Assembly: GCA_030830565.1 (NCBI GenBank)
Contig: JAURMR010000041.1
Coordinates: forward strand, 176,051 to 240,050
Source of the DNA: Acidimicrobiales bacterium
Lineage (GTDB): Bacteria; Actinomycetota; Acidimicrobiia; Acidimicrobiales; Acidimicrobilacustridaceae
Direction of reading: 5' to 3'
DNA length: 64,000 nucleotides
The notes below the pieces were generated by a model that saw only the letters and a program-made list of their open reading frames with translations, ran no database searches and had not been told where the DNA came from. Of the stretch, positions 44,977 to 53,406 are shown piece by piece. Position numbers and translations under genes: made by a program. Each line of letters opens with the position of its first letter. Position 1 is the stretch's first letter.

Positions 44977-45720
44977 GTGAGCAACGCGCCCGAAGGTCAT
45001 TGGTTCGAGGGAATTGCCGATCATCTGGGAACTTCGTACCTGCGCTATTCGTTCACGATGGGCACGGCCAATGAGGTCGACTTCTTGGTTGACGAACTCG
45101 GCCTGACTCCGGGAATGCGCGTGCTCGATGTCGGATGTGGTCCTGGCCGGCACGCTTACGCGCTTGCCGAGCGCGGTATCGCTGTTCACGGCGTCGACAT
45201 CGCCCAGACCTTCATCGACCTCGCCCGAGACGGAGCTCCAGAAGGAGCCACCTTCGAACGCCTCGATGCACGAGCCCTTCCCTTCGACGGCGAGTTCGAT
45301 GCGGTGATCTCGCTATGCCAAGGCGCATTTGGTCTGGCTGGGGGAGCGGCCGCCGTCGGCCCCGATCCCGACGGAGTCGTGCTCGACGGTATGGCCCGAG
45401 CCCTTCGCCCCGGTGGCCGGATCGCGGTGTCGGCCTTTTCCTCCTATTTCCAGATCCGTTGGCTCGAAGACATCGACACCTTCGATGCCGATGCCGGCGT
45501 GAATCACGAATCGGCCCCACTTCGGGCCCCCGATGGCACCGAAACCAGCCGAGACCTATGGACCACCTGCTTCACCCCTCGGGAATTGCGATTGCTCGCT
45601 GCCCGGGCCGGATTGCAGGTTGATGCGGTCTGGTCGGTGACCCCAGGGGAGTACGCCCGGCGAACGCCCGAGATCGACCGGCCCGAGTTTCTGCTCGTGG
45701 CCACCCGCCCAGCGGTCTGA
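44977..45720 (+). CDS. Class I SAM-dependent methyltransferase
   Basis: About 247 residues from GTG 44977. Motif I is MRVLDVGCGPGRHAYALA, followed by GVDIAQTFIDLA, RLDARALPFDGEFDAVISLCQGAFGL and RALRPGGRIAVSAF. Substrate unknown; the DVGCGPGRH/SLCQGAFG combination is common in uncharacterised actinobacterial enzymes. An ATG at 44944 would overlap polA by 32 nt; GTG 44977, just after the polA stop with AAGGG upstream, seems better. Confidence 0.82.
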   Translation: MSNAPEGHWFEGIADHLGTSYLRYSFTMGTANEVDFLVDELGLTPGMRVLDVGCGPGRHAYALAERGIAVHGVDIAQTFIDLARDGAPEGATFERLDARALPFDGEFDAVISLCQGAFGLAGGAAAVGPDPDGVVLDGMARALRPGGRIAVSAFSSYFQIRWLEDIDTFDADAGVNHESAPLRAPDGTETSRDLWTTCFTPRELRLLAARAGLQVDAVWSVTPGEYARRTPEIDRPEFLLVATRPAV

Positions 45721-45760
45721 CCTGCAATTTGCGGGCTGGCGGCCCCTGTGGACAGGGGTC

Positions 45761-45838
45761 TAGCCTTGCCGTTCTTCCTCGCGCCTGTGGGGGAGTTGTC
45801 CCATCCCCTACTTCCTGTCCATCGAAGAGAGAACCCTC
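45761..45838 (+). promoter_or_regulatory. rpsA promoter and structured leader
   Basis: TAGCCT (45761-45766) is the likely -10 box, giving a leader of about 65 nt. The leader contains a 7-bp hairpin (45788-45794 with 45804-45810) and the ribosome-binding site GAAGAGAG at 45824-45831, 7 nt before the GTG. Unlike most genes here, rpsA is leadered. Confidence 0.4.
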
Positions 45839-47215
45839 GTGTCCGAGCAGTCCACCATTGAAGAAGCCACACCCGTCGCAGAAGCTCCCGCAGGTATGGG
45901 AACGTTCGCAGCCGACGGCACCTACGTTCCGCGTCAGGTGATCGAAGACGATCTTGGTGGTCTGTCACTCGACGAGGCGTACACCGCATCGATGGTTCAA
46001 GTTGAAGACGGACAAATCGTTGAAGGCACCGTGGTCAAGGTTGATCGCGACGAAGTTCTTCTCGACATTGGTTACAAGTCTGAAGGCGTCATTCCTTCTC
46101 GCGAACTTTCGATTCGCAATGACGTTGATCCCTCTGAAATCGTCTCTATGGGCGATGTCATCGAGGCACTTGTTCTTCAGAAGGAAGATAAAGAAGGTCG
46201 TCTCGTTCTCTCCAAGAAGCGCGCACAGTACGAGCGCGCCTGGGGAACGATCGAAAAGATCAAGGAAGAAGACGGCGTCGTCAGCGGCCCGGTCATCGAG
46301 GTCGTCAAGGGCGGTCTCATCATCGACATCGGCCTTCGCGGCTTCCTTCCCGCATCACTTGTTGAACTGCGTCGCGTTCGCGACCTTGCGCCCTACGTCG
46401 GCCGCACCCTCGAAGCCAAGATCATCGAGCTCGACAAGAACCGCAACAACGTTGTGCTTTCACGTCGTGGCTGGCTCGAAGAGACTCAGAAGGAACAGCG
46501 CGAGGACTTCCTTGCCAACCTCAAGCCCGGCGAGAACCGTCGCGGTGTGGTGTCTTCGGTCGTGAACTTCGGTGCATTCGTCGACCTTGGTGGCATGGAC
46601 GGCCTCGTCCACGTTTCGGAGTTGTCTTGGAAGCATGTCGACCACCCCGGTTCGGTTGTGCAGGTTGGCGACGAAATCGACGTGCAGGTCCTCGAGGTCG
46701 ATCTCGACCGCGAGCGCATCAGCCTTTCGCTCAAGGCCACCCAGCAGGATCCGTGGCAGGAATTCGCTACGGCCCATCAGGTTGGCGAACTCGTCTACGG
46801 CCGTGTCACCAAGCTCGTTCCGTTCGGTTCCTTCGTGCAGGTTGGCGATGGCATCGAAGGCCTCGTGCACATCTCGGAAATGTCGGCACATCATGTCGAT
46901 CTTCCCGAGCAGGTCGTCACGCCCGGCGAAGAACTCTGGGTCAAGATCATCGACCTCGACCTTCAGCGTCGCCGCATCAGCCTTTCCATCAAGCAGGCTG
47001 CCGAAGGTGGCGTCGTTGCTGCTGAGTATCAGGAGCACTTCGGCGAGCACGCCTATGACTCTGAGGGCAACTACATCGGTAGCGAGACCACCGAAGCTCA
47101 GGAAGCTTGGGCCGAGTACTACGCCGAACAGGGCGATACCTCGATCCCGCCGGTACCAACCTCTGCAGAAGCTGCTGCCGAAGCCGCCGCTCCCGAGGCC
47201 GACGCCGCCGAGTGA
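45839..47215 (+). CDS. rpsA: 30S ribosomal protein S1
   Basis: mRNA-binding ribosomal protein, 458 residues. Four S1 (OB-fold) repeats, beginning near residues 57 (GQIVEGTVVKVDRDEVLLDIG), 145 (VVSGPVIEVVKGGLIIDIG), 228 (GVVSSVVNFGAFVDLGGMDGLVHVSELSW) and 315 (GELVYGRVTKLVPFGSFVQVGDGIEGLVHISEM). Four domains are usual for actinobacteria. The Ala/Glu-rich acidic tail is typical. GTG start. Given the many predicted leaderless mRNAs, it would be of interest how far S1 is needed in this organism. Confidence 0.97.
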   Translation: MSEQSTIEEATPVAEAPAGMGTFAADGTYVPRQVIEDDLGGLSLDEAYTASMVQVEDGQIVEGTVVKVDRDEVLLDIGYKSEGVIPSRELSIRNDVDPSEIVSMGDVIEALVLQKEDKEGRLVLSKKRAQYERAWGTIEKIKEEDGVVSGPVIEVVKGGLIIDIGLRGFLPASLVELRRVRDLAPYVGRTLEAKIIELDKNRNNVVLSRRGWLEETQKEQREDFLANLKPGENRRGVVSSVVNFGAFVDLGGMDGLVHVSELSWKHVDHPGSVVQVGDEIDVQVLEVDLDRERISLSLKATQQDPWQEFATAHQVGELVYGRVTKLVPFGSFVQVGDGIEGLVHISEMSAHHVDLPEQVVTPGEELWVKIIDLDLQRRRISLSIKQAAEGGVVAAEYQEHFGEHAYDSEGNYIGSETTEAQEAWAEYYAEQGDTSIPPVPTSAEAAAEAAAPEADAAE

Positions 47216-47238
47216 GTCTCACCGGCACTCGCCGGTGA

Positions 47239-47499
47239 TCAATCGAGACGCACGATCCCTAAACGCAGTGCGGTGAGAACCGCCTGCGTTCGGTCGCGCG
47301 CGTCGAGCTTCTGATAAATCGACGCGAGGTGGTTCTTCACGGTCTTCTGCGAGAGATAGAGCCGTGATGCCACCTCGGGTGTTGAGCAACCGTCGCAAAT
47401 AGCTTGCAAAACCTCTTCTTCGCGGCGGGTGACGGTGACGGGATACCCGCGCCAGTCGGTGAGGGCGGGTCGGGTTGGGTGCATCGCTGTGTTGGTCAT
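47239..47499 (-). CDS. Stand-alone LuxR/NarL-type HTH protein
   Basis: 86 residues consisting almost only of a LuxR_C helix-turn-helix: VTRREEEVLQAICDGCSTPEVASRLYLSQKTVKNHLASIYQKLDARDRTQAVLTALRLGIV, with the recognition helix VKNHLASIYQKL. No receiver or sensor domain, so activity must depend on expression, dimer partner or an unseen ligand. Divergent from coaE; the start is close to an imperfect palindrome ACCTGTCGGCAGGT (47505-47518), a possible self-binding site. Confidence 0.88.
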   Translation of the reverse strand: MTNTAMHPTRPALTDWRGYPVTVTRREEEVLQAICDGCSTPEVASRLYLSQKTVKNHLASIYQKLDARDRTQAVLTALRLGIVRLD

Positions 47500-47569
47500 G
47501 CACTACCTGTCGGCAGGTTTGGCAAAAGTGTGAGCGAAATGTTCGGAAATGCATCGAGACGCGCTCTGG

Positions 47570-47575
47570 TACGTT
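47570..47575 (+). promoter_or_regulatory. -10 box TACGTT for coaE
   Basis: TACGTT plus 6 nt, then coaE ATG at 47582. Supports this start over an in-frame upstream ATG at 47549. Predicted leaderless. Confidence 0.55.
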
Positions 47576-47581
47576 CCGTCG

Positions 47582-48184
47582 ATGCTCCTACTTGGTTTGA
47601 CCGGTGGAATTGGTTCGGGAAAGTCGACCGTGTCGGCCGAGTTCGCACGACGTGGTGCCGTCGTGATCGACGCTGACCTTGTTGTTCGTGAACTTCAGTC
47701 GCCGGGCGGTGCCGTGCTGGCGGCAATGGTCGAACATTTCGGTGACGGCATCCTTGCTGAGGATGGAACCCTGAACCGTCAGGCAGTCGCTGACATCGTG
47801 TTCAACGACCCGGAGCAATTGAAGGCACTTAACGCGATCGTGCATCCGAAAGTTGGCGAAGAGATCGACGGGCGCATTGAAGCGCAACGCGAGACCGACA
47901 ACGTTGTGATTCTCGACGTTCCGTTGCTTGTTGAATCAAAGGCCTACGAAACCGAAGGCATCATCGTCGTCGACACAGATCCGGAAGTTGCGGTGCAGCG
48001 TCTGGTCGAATTCCGCGGATTCAATGCCGACGACGCGCGCGCTCGTATGAAGTTGCAAGCAACACGAGAAGAACGACGCGCTGTCGCTGCATTCATTGTT
48101 CCCAACGATGGGTCACAAGAAGAACTCATGACGCACATCGATGCGTGTTGGGACTGGATTCAGACCAAGCGCAACGCTGGTTGA
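47582..48184 (+). CDS. coaE: Dephospho-CoA kinase
   Basis: Last step of coenzyme A synthesis. 200 residues. P-loop GLTGGIGSGKSTVS, VVIDADLVVRELQ, HPKVGEEID, and VVDTDPEVAVQRL...RGFNADDARARMKLQ as the lid/CoA region. Single-domain form without the GrpB-like extension found in mycobacteria. Convergent with dprE1, 6 nt apart. Confidence 0.95.
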   Translation: MLLLGLTGGIGSGKSTVSAEFARRGAVVIDADLVVRELQSPGGAVLAAMVEHFGDGILAEDGTLNRQAVADIVFNDPEQLKALNAIVHPKVGEEIDGRIEAQRETDNVVILDVPLLVESKAYETEGIIVVDTDPEVAVQRLVEFRGFNADDARARMKLQATREERRAVAAFIVPNDGSQEELMTHIDACWDWIQTKRNAG

Positions 48185-48190
48185 ATTTGA

Positions 48191-49594
48191 TTACAGCCCG
48201 AGACGTCGGGCGAGGTCGCTCATAATCCTGCGGTTGGGGTCAACGCGCTCACGGACTTCTCGCCACTCGTGAAGGCGGGGATACATCTGCGGCAAGAGTT
48301 CAGGACGAACGCGACTGTCCTTGGCGAGGTAGATGCGTCCGCCGACGCCAACAACAAGATCATCGAGGCGGTCAAGCAGCGGTCCAAGGCCTTGGACTCC
48401 AGCGGGAATGTCGAGGGCGAGTGTCCAGCCGCCAGCCGGGAACGAAAGCGGCGCCGCGTTGCCTTCGCCGAACGATTTCAGCACGGCAAGGAACGATGTA
48501 CATCCGGAGTGACTGAGTTCCTCGACGATTGTCGTGAGCGTGCTCGTTGCGTCGAATGGGACAACGAACTGCCACTGTAAGAAGCCCGCTGGTCCGTAAA
48601 TGCGATTCCAGCCGCGCACCATGTCGAGTGGGTGGAAGAACGTTGGAATCGATTGAATTTCGTCGCGTCGCTCAACGGGAGCTTTGCGAAACCACAATTC
48701 GTTGAACGCCCGGATCGAAAGTTTGTTCAGCAAACCCGCAGGCATGAACGGGGGAGCGCTCACAAGTTCGCCGGCTTTGTACACGTAGGGATCGGCGCCG
48801 ATCTTTGGTGCTGCTTCCTCAGCGCTGGCGAAACGACCGCGTGTGAGTACCGAGCGACCCATTGCCGAGCCAGTGGCCATGAGATCGATCCAGGCAACCG
48901 AATAGTCGTACAGGTGGTCACCGCTACGCATGAGTTCACACACCGCATCGAGGTCGGCTGCGCGGTCGGTGTCGACGACGAGTTGGCTTGAACCAATGCG
49001 AGGGCATCGGAATGTAGCGTCGAGAATGACGCCGGTCAGTCCCATGCCACCAGCAGTGGCCCAGAACAGTTCCGCATCACGATCAGGGCCGATTTCAACG
49101 ATTGAACCATCGGCAAGTTGAAGGTGCAGTGACACAACGTGGTTACACCACGAGCCTTTGAGGTGATGATTCTTGCCGTGGATGTCGGCAGCAATTGCTC
49201 CACCCACGGTGACATAACGTGTTCCGGGCGTAACTGGGACGAACAGTCCTTGTGGCACGAGGGCATGGAGAAGGCGATCAATGCTCGCGCCGGCATCGGC
49301 GGTGACGAGCACGGTGTCAGAACTCGGATCGGACTCGTGAATCGTGAATGCCGCGACGTCCATCGTTTCTACGACGGTGCCACCGGCGTTTTGTGCAGCG
49401 TCGCCGTAGCTACGGCCGAGGCCGCGAGCGATGAGGCCGCGTTCGAAATTGGTTGGTAGCGCGCGTTGCAGTTCGGTCGGCGAAGTGGGACGACGAACAT
49501 CGGCCCCCGAAGGTGCGGTGCGACCCCAACCGAAAAGTTCGGAGGAAGAAGGAACGGCCCGAATGGCCGCTGGTTCAGGAGGCGTAGACGGCAC
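48191..49594 (-). CDS. dprE1: Decaprenylphosphoryl-beta-D-ribose 2'-oxidase
   Basis: FAD enzyme that with DprE2 epimerises decaprenylphosphoryl-ribose to the arabinose donor. About 467 residues. FAD-binding RGLGRSYGDAAQNAGG and GGAIAADIHGKNHHLKG; YGPAGFLQWQFVVP and GGRIYLAKDSR (catalytic Lys) match mycobacterial DprE1. In the segment GWTLALDIP (Ala codon at 48416-48418) Ala stands where the M. tuberculosis enzyme has Cys387, the benzothiazinone target. GTG 49594 overlaps the upstream gene by 20 nt; the longer frame to 49780 is inside that gene. Confidence 0.92.
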   Translation of the reverse strand: MPSTPPEPAAIRAVPSSSELFGWGRTAPSGADVRRPTSPTELQRALPTNFERGLIARGLGRSYGDAAQNAGGTVVETMDVAAFTIHESDPSSDTVLVTADAGASIDRLLHALVPQGLFVPVTPGTRYVTVGGAIAADIHGKNHHLKGSWCNHVVSLHLQLADGSIVEIGPDRDAELFWATAGGMGLTGVILDATFRCPRIGSSQLVVDTDRAADLDAVCELMRSGDHLYDYSVAWIDLMATGSAMGRSVLTRGRFASAEEAAPKIGADPYVYKAGELVSAPPFMPAGLLNKLSIRAFNELWFRKAPVERRDEIQSIPTFFHPLDMVRGWNRIYGPAGFLQWQFVVPFDATSTLTTIVEELSHSGCTSFLAVLKSFGEGNAAPLSFPAGGWTLALDIPAGVQGLGPLLDRLDDLVVGVGGRIYLAKDSRVRPELLPQMYPRLHEWREVRERVDPNRRIMSDLARRLGL

Positions 49595-50474
49595 AGGCGT
49601 AAATGATTGCCCAGATCGCGCCAGCGGCGAGAAGGGTGCGGTCGGAAAGTACGAGATTCTCTGGTTCAGCACCCTTGCCCTGTTCAAGCAAGAGTGCGTA
49701 GCGAAGGATCGCGATGGCGAACGGAACGATCGACAGCTGGAAAAGCACTGAACCGTTGGTGGATTCCTGTGCCGAGGCAAACGCCCACAAGCAGTAGGTG
49801 ATGAGCGCGCCTGCGGAGAACACTGCCTTCAAATAATTGAGGTACTGCGGAGAGTAGGCAGCGAGTGCAGGGCGGATTGTTGCGGCGTCATCGCCAAGTT
49901 CCGCGCGTTCACCCGCTCGCTTACCCGTGACCATGAACAGCGCACCGAAACTGGTCACGATGAAGAACCACTCAGAGATCGGCAGGCCAGTTGCGGTTGC
50001 GCCGCCGATCGCACGAAGAACGAATCCGGCAGCAACGGCGAAGATGTCGAGGATCGGCATGTGCTTCAGCCACAGCGAATAGACGGTGGTAAGAGCGAGA
50101 TACGCGAGGATCGTGAATCCGAAATCTCGTCGGATGAGGAACGAACCGCCGATTGCGACCGCAAGCAGCACGACGGCCAGAACGTAGGCGAGACCGACCG
50201 GAACAATGCCAGCGGCGATCGGTCGATTCTTCTTGACTGGGTGACGGCGATCGGACTCAATGTCCATCGCGTCGTTGAGGAGGTAGGTGGCGCTTGCGGC
50301 AGCGCAGAAGCAGCCGAACGCTCCAAGCGCCTGCAGATCAGTGTCGCGATTGTCGAACAATCCGGCGGCAACAGGCGCAGCAAAAACGAGGACGTTCTTG
50401 ATCCACTGCTTCGGACGCAGCTCTCGGACGATGCCACCGAGTAGTGAGGGGCGGGGGGAAGTCGCGACTGTCAT
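49575..50474 (-). CDS. Decaprenyl-phosphate phosphoribosyltransferase
   Basis: Membrane UbiA-family enzyme (Rv3806c/UbiA type) attaching 5-phosphoribosyl to decaprenyl phosphate, first step to DPA. 299 residues, about nine hydrophobic spans. RPKQWIKNVLVFAAPVAAG opening, Asp-rich NDAMDIESDRRHPVKKNRPIAAG, and VTGKRAGERAEL are characteristic of this branch rather than of quinone prenyltransferases. ATG start directly after the SDR gene; its 3' end overlaps the dprE1 start. Confidence 0.92.
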   Translation of the reverse strand: MTVATSPRPSLLGGIVRELRPKQWIKNVLVFAAPVAAGLFDNRDTDLQALGAFGCFCAAASATYLLNDAMDIESDRRHPVKKNRPIAAGIVPVGLAYVLAVVLLAVAIGGSFLIRRDFGFTILAYLALTTVYSLWLKHMPILDIFAVAAGFVLRAIGGATATGLPISEWFFIVTSFGALFMVTGKRAGERAELGDDAATIRPALAAYSPQYLNYLKAVFSAGALITYCLWAFASAQESTNGSVLFQLSIVPFAIAILRYALLLEQGKGAEPENLVLSDRTLLAAGAIWAIIYACAVYAS

Positions 50475-50475
50475 C

Positions 50476-51237
50476 TCAGGTGGCGCTTACCTTGCGCCAC
50501 AGAAAACGAGGAAGGTGCCGGAGAGTGAGGAACATCGGCATCATGATCGACGGCGCCCAGATAATTTCCTTGTTCTTCTGGAGGCCATTGATGACGGTGT
50601 CGGCGATTTTGTCTGGAGTCGTCGCAAACGGCGCAGGCTTCATGCCTTCGGTCATGTGTGTGTGCACGAAGCCGGGACGAACGACGACACATCGCGCTCC
50701 CGTTCCTATGAGTGCGTCGCCGAGGGCTTGGCTGAAGGAATCCATCCCGGCTTTTGATGAGGCATAGATCATGTTCTCGGCACGAGCGCGAACACCGGCA
50801 ACTGATGTGATGGAAAGGATCGTTCCGTGACCCTGTTTGCGAAGTTGTACGGCCGAGGCGAGGCCGGCGGAAACGGCGCCACCGAAATTGGTTTGTACGA
50901 CTTGAGCAGCGAAGACCGGATCGGTATCGATTTCGCTATGACCATCGAGAATGCCGAAGGCGAGGATGACCATGTCGATATCGCCCATGCGTGCAGCGGC
51001 AGCATCGATGACCTTGGTGTGTGAGGCGGCATCAAGGGCATCGAAGACGATGGTGTCGGCGTCGACGCCGGCGGAGCGGAGACGATTGAGGGTCGCAGTC
51101 GCCGAAGCGGGGGAGCGCACGCCGAGCACGACCTTTTTGCATCGACTGGCCACAAGCCTGTCGACGATGGCCAAAGCAATTTCGGAGTTTCCTCCGAGAA
51201 CCAGTACTGATTGCACCGAACCCAAAGCGTCGCGCAT
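50476..51237 (-). CDS. dprE2: Decaprenylphosphoryl-2-keto-ribose reductase (SDR)
   Basis: NAD(P)H-dependent short-chain dehydrogenase completing the epimerisation begun by DprE1. 253 residues. The cofactor motif is the DprE2-type VLVLGGNSEIALAIVDRL rather than TGxxxGIG; catalytic Ser, Tyr and Lys in SITSVAGVRARAENMIYASSKAG; VVRPGFVHTHMTEGM follows. ATG 51237 has GAGGAA about 8 nt upstream and a TAACCT box at 51278-51283, so this operon is leadered. First gene of the three. Confidence 0.88.
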   Translation of the reverse strand: MRDALGSVQSVLVLGGNSEIALAIVDRLVASRCKKVVLGVRSPASATATLNRLRSAGVDADTIVFDALDAASHTKVIDAAAARMGDIDMVILAFGILDGHSEIDTDPVFAAQVVQTNFGGAVSAGLASAVQLRKQGHGTILSITSVAGVRARAENMIYASSKAGMDSFSQALGDALIGTGARCVVVRPGFVHTHMTEGMKPAPFATTPDKIADTVINGLQKNKEIIWAPSIMMPMFLTLRHLPRFLWRKVSAT

Positions 51238-51277
51238 GTGTTTTGTTCCTCTTCCAGGGTCACGGGCCGTCTGGTCA

Positions 51278-51283
51278 AGGTTA
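51278..51283 (-). promoter_or_regulatory. -10 box TAACCT for the dprE2 operon
   Basis: Minus-strand TAACCT, giving a leader of about 33 nt with a GAGGAA ribosome-binding site before the dprE2 ATG. Confidence 0.35.
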
Positions 51284-51328
51284 GACGGCAGCCGCCGAAG
51301 TGCCGGGAGCAATGGCCCCGACCCTTCG

Positions 51329-51334
51329 TAGACT
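51329..51334 (+). promoter_or_regulatory. -10 box TAGACT for uvrB
   Basis: TAGACT plus 6 nt, then the uvrB ATG at 51341. Predicted leaderless. No LexA-type (SOS) box is evident in the short gap to dprE2. Confidence 0.55.
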
Positions 51335-51340
51335 CCTCCG

Positions 51341-53356
51341 ATGCCTCCGTTTCGACTTGTCTCCGATTTCCAGCCCGCTGGCGATCAGCCAAAGGCGATC
51401 GAGCAACTGACGGCGAGTATCGAAGCGGGGAATCGGTTCCAAACGCTGCTCGGCATTACTGGTTCGGGCAAGAGTGCAACGATTGCGTGGACGATTGAGA
51501 AGTTGCAGCGGCCCACATTGGTGATGGCGCCGAATAAATCGTTGGCCGCGCAGCTGGCCAATGAGTTCCGCGAGTTCTTCCCCGAGAATCGAGTCGAGTA
51601 CTTCGTCTCCTATTACGACTACTACCAACCCGAGGCCTACATGCCGGCCTCTGATACCTACATCGAAAAGGACTCATCGGTAAACGACGAGATCGAGCGA
51701 TTGCGTCACGCTGCGACATCGGCGCTGTTGACTCGACGAGACACGATCGTGGTTGCGTCGGTGTCGTGTATTTATGGTCTCGGTTCCCCCGAGGAATACG
51801 CCGACCAAATGTTGGTGATTCGTCAGGGTGAGTCTCACGAACAGCGAGCCATCTTGGGTCGCCTTGTCGACATGCAGTACGAACGCAACGACATGAACCT
51901 CATTCGCGGAAAGTTCCGCGTTCGTGGCGACACCATCGAAATCCATCCGGCATACGACGAAACTGCGATTCGCATCGAACTCTTTGGCGACGACATCGAT
52001 CGAATCATCGTTGTCGACCCGCTCACTGGTGAAAAGATCACCGAACTCGAAGAACTCGTCGTCTTTCCGGCCACGCATTACGCCGCAAGCGATGAGCGTA
52101 TGCGCACCGCGATGACGCGCATCGAAGCGGAACTTCAACAGCAACTCGCCAAGTTCGAGAGCGAAAATAAACTGCTCGAAGCGCAGCGATTGCGTATGCG
52201 CACGCAATACGACCTCGAGATGATGGCCGAACTCGGTTTCTGTAACGGCATCGAGAACTATTCGGCCCACATCGACGGCCGTGAACCAGGCGAAGCTCCG
52301 TTTACGCTGCTCGACTATTTCCCCGACGACTTCCTTGTGGTGATGGACGAAAGCCATCAGGCTGTTCCGCAGGTTCGTGGTCAGTACGCCGGCGATCGTT
52401 CCCGTAAACAGACCCTTATCGAGCACGGCTTCCGGCTTCCCTCGGCTGCGGACAATCGCCCGCTCACCTTCGACGAGGTCATGGATCGCATCGGTCAGGT
52501 CGTGTTCCTTTCGGCAACGCCGGGACCTTTCGAACTTGAGAACTCTTCAGCGATCGTCGAGCAGGTCGTGCGTCCGACTGGCCTCGTCGATCCAGAGATC
52601 GTTGTGAAGCCCACGAAGGGGCAGATCGACGACCTGATCGAACAAATCAACAAGCGCGTCACCAACGGCGATCGAGTACTTGTCACCACGCTCACCAAGA
52701 AAATGTCTGAGGATCTCACCGACTATCTCCTCGAACTTGGCGTGAAGGTTCGCTATCTCCATAGCGAGGTCGACACCATTGAACGCATCGAGATCCTTCG
52801 AGATCTCCGACTTGGTGAGTTCGATGTCTTGATTGGTATCAACCTGCTGCGTGAAGGCCTCGATCTTCCCGAAGTGTCGCTTGTTGCCATTCTCGATGCC
52901 GATAAGGAAGGTTTCCTTCGCTCCGAAACTGCACTTGTGCAGACCATTGGCCGTGCGGCTCGAAATGTCGACGGTCAGGTCATCATGTACGCCGACTCGA
53001 TCACTGACTCAATGCAACGAGCAATTTCCGAAACGAATCGTCGTCGTGGTTTGCAAGAGGCCTACAACAAGGAACACGGCATTAATCCGCAAACTATTCG
53101 CAAGGCCGTCACCGACATCCTCGCGACGCTTCGAGGCACCTCAGGCGCTCCGGTTCCCGGAAACGGCAAGCGATCAACTGCTCGAGACAAGGTGCGCTCG
53201 AATCTTGCGGAACTTCCGGCCGATGAGCTCGGTCGATTGGTGCAGACACTCGAAGAAGAAATGAAGGAAGCGGCGGCCGACCTTCGATTCGAATACGCAG
53301 CCCGACTCCGAGACGAAATCAAAGAACTGCGTCGAGAACTTCGCGAAGTGGGCTGA
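51341..53356 (+). CDS. uvrB: Excinuclease ABC subunit B
   Basis: DNA helicase-like damage-verification subunit of nucleotide excision repair. 671 residues. Walker [16 protein letters not shown], the beta-hairpin [26 protein letters not shown]-box [11 protein letters not shown], motif [20 protein letters not shown] and the C-terminal UvrC-binding UVR motif [22 protein letters not shown]. The GKT of the Walker A is GKS here, which is acceptable. Followed by uvrA 50 nt downstream with its own promoter. Confidence 0.98.
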   Translation: MPPFRLVSDFQPAGDQPKAIEQLTASIEAGNRFQTLLGITGSGKSATIAWTIEKLQRPTLVMAPNKSLAAQLANEFREFFPENRVEYFVSYYDYYQPEAYMPASDTYIEKDSSVNDEIERLRHAATSALLTRRDTIVVASVSCIYGLGSPEEYADQMLVIRQGESHEQRAILGRLVDMQYERNDMNLIRGKFRVRGDTIEIHPAYDETAIRIELFGDDIDRIIVVDPLTGEKITELEELVVFPATHYAASDERMRTAMTRIEAELQQQLAKFESENKLLEAQRLRMRTQYDLEMMAELGFCNGIENYSAHIDGREPGEAPFTLLDYFPDDFLVVMDESHQAVPQVRGQYAGDRSRKQTLIEHGFRLPSAADNRPLTFDEVMDRIGQVVFLSATPGPFELENSSAIVEQVVRPTGLVDPEIVVKPTKGQIDDLIEQINKRVTNGDRVLVTTLTKKMSEDLTDYLLELGVKVRYLHSEVDTIERIEILRDLRLGEFDVLIGINLLREGLDLPEVSLVAILDADKEGFLRSETALVQTIGRAARNVDGQVIMYADSITDSMQRAISETNRRRGLQEAYNKEHGINPQTIRKAVTDILATLRGTSGAPVPGNGKRSTARDKVRSNLAELPADELGRLVQTLEEEMKEAAADLRFEYAARLRDEIKELRRELREVG

Positions 53357-53394
53357 ACCCCCGCTTCGAGCATCGTTCTGATTCGGGGCGACAG

Positions 53395-53400
53395 TAGGCT
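53395..53400 (+). promoter_or_regulatory. -10 box TAGGCT for uvrA
   Basis: TAGGCT plus 6 nt, then the uvrA GTG at 53407. Same hexamer and spacing as menD and menG. Confidence 0.55.
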
Positions 53401-53406
53401 CCCGCC

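Noticed and set aside
51282..51341. A LexA (SOS) box before uvrB
   Set aside because: No inverted GAAC-GTTC type repeat in the short gap; the TAGACT box alone explains the promoter.
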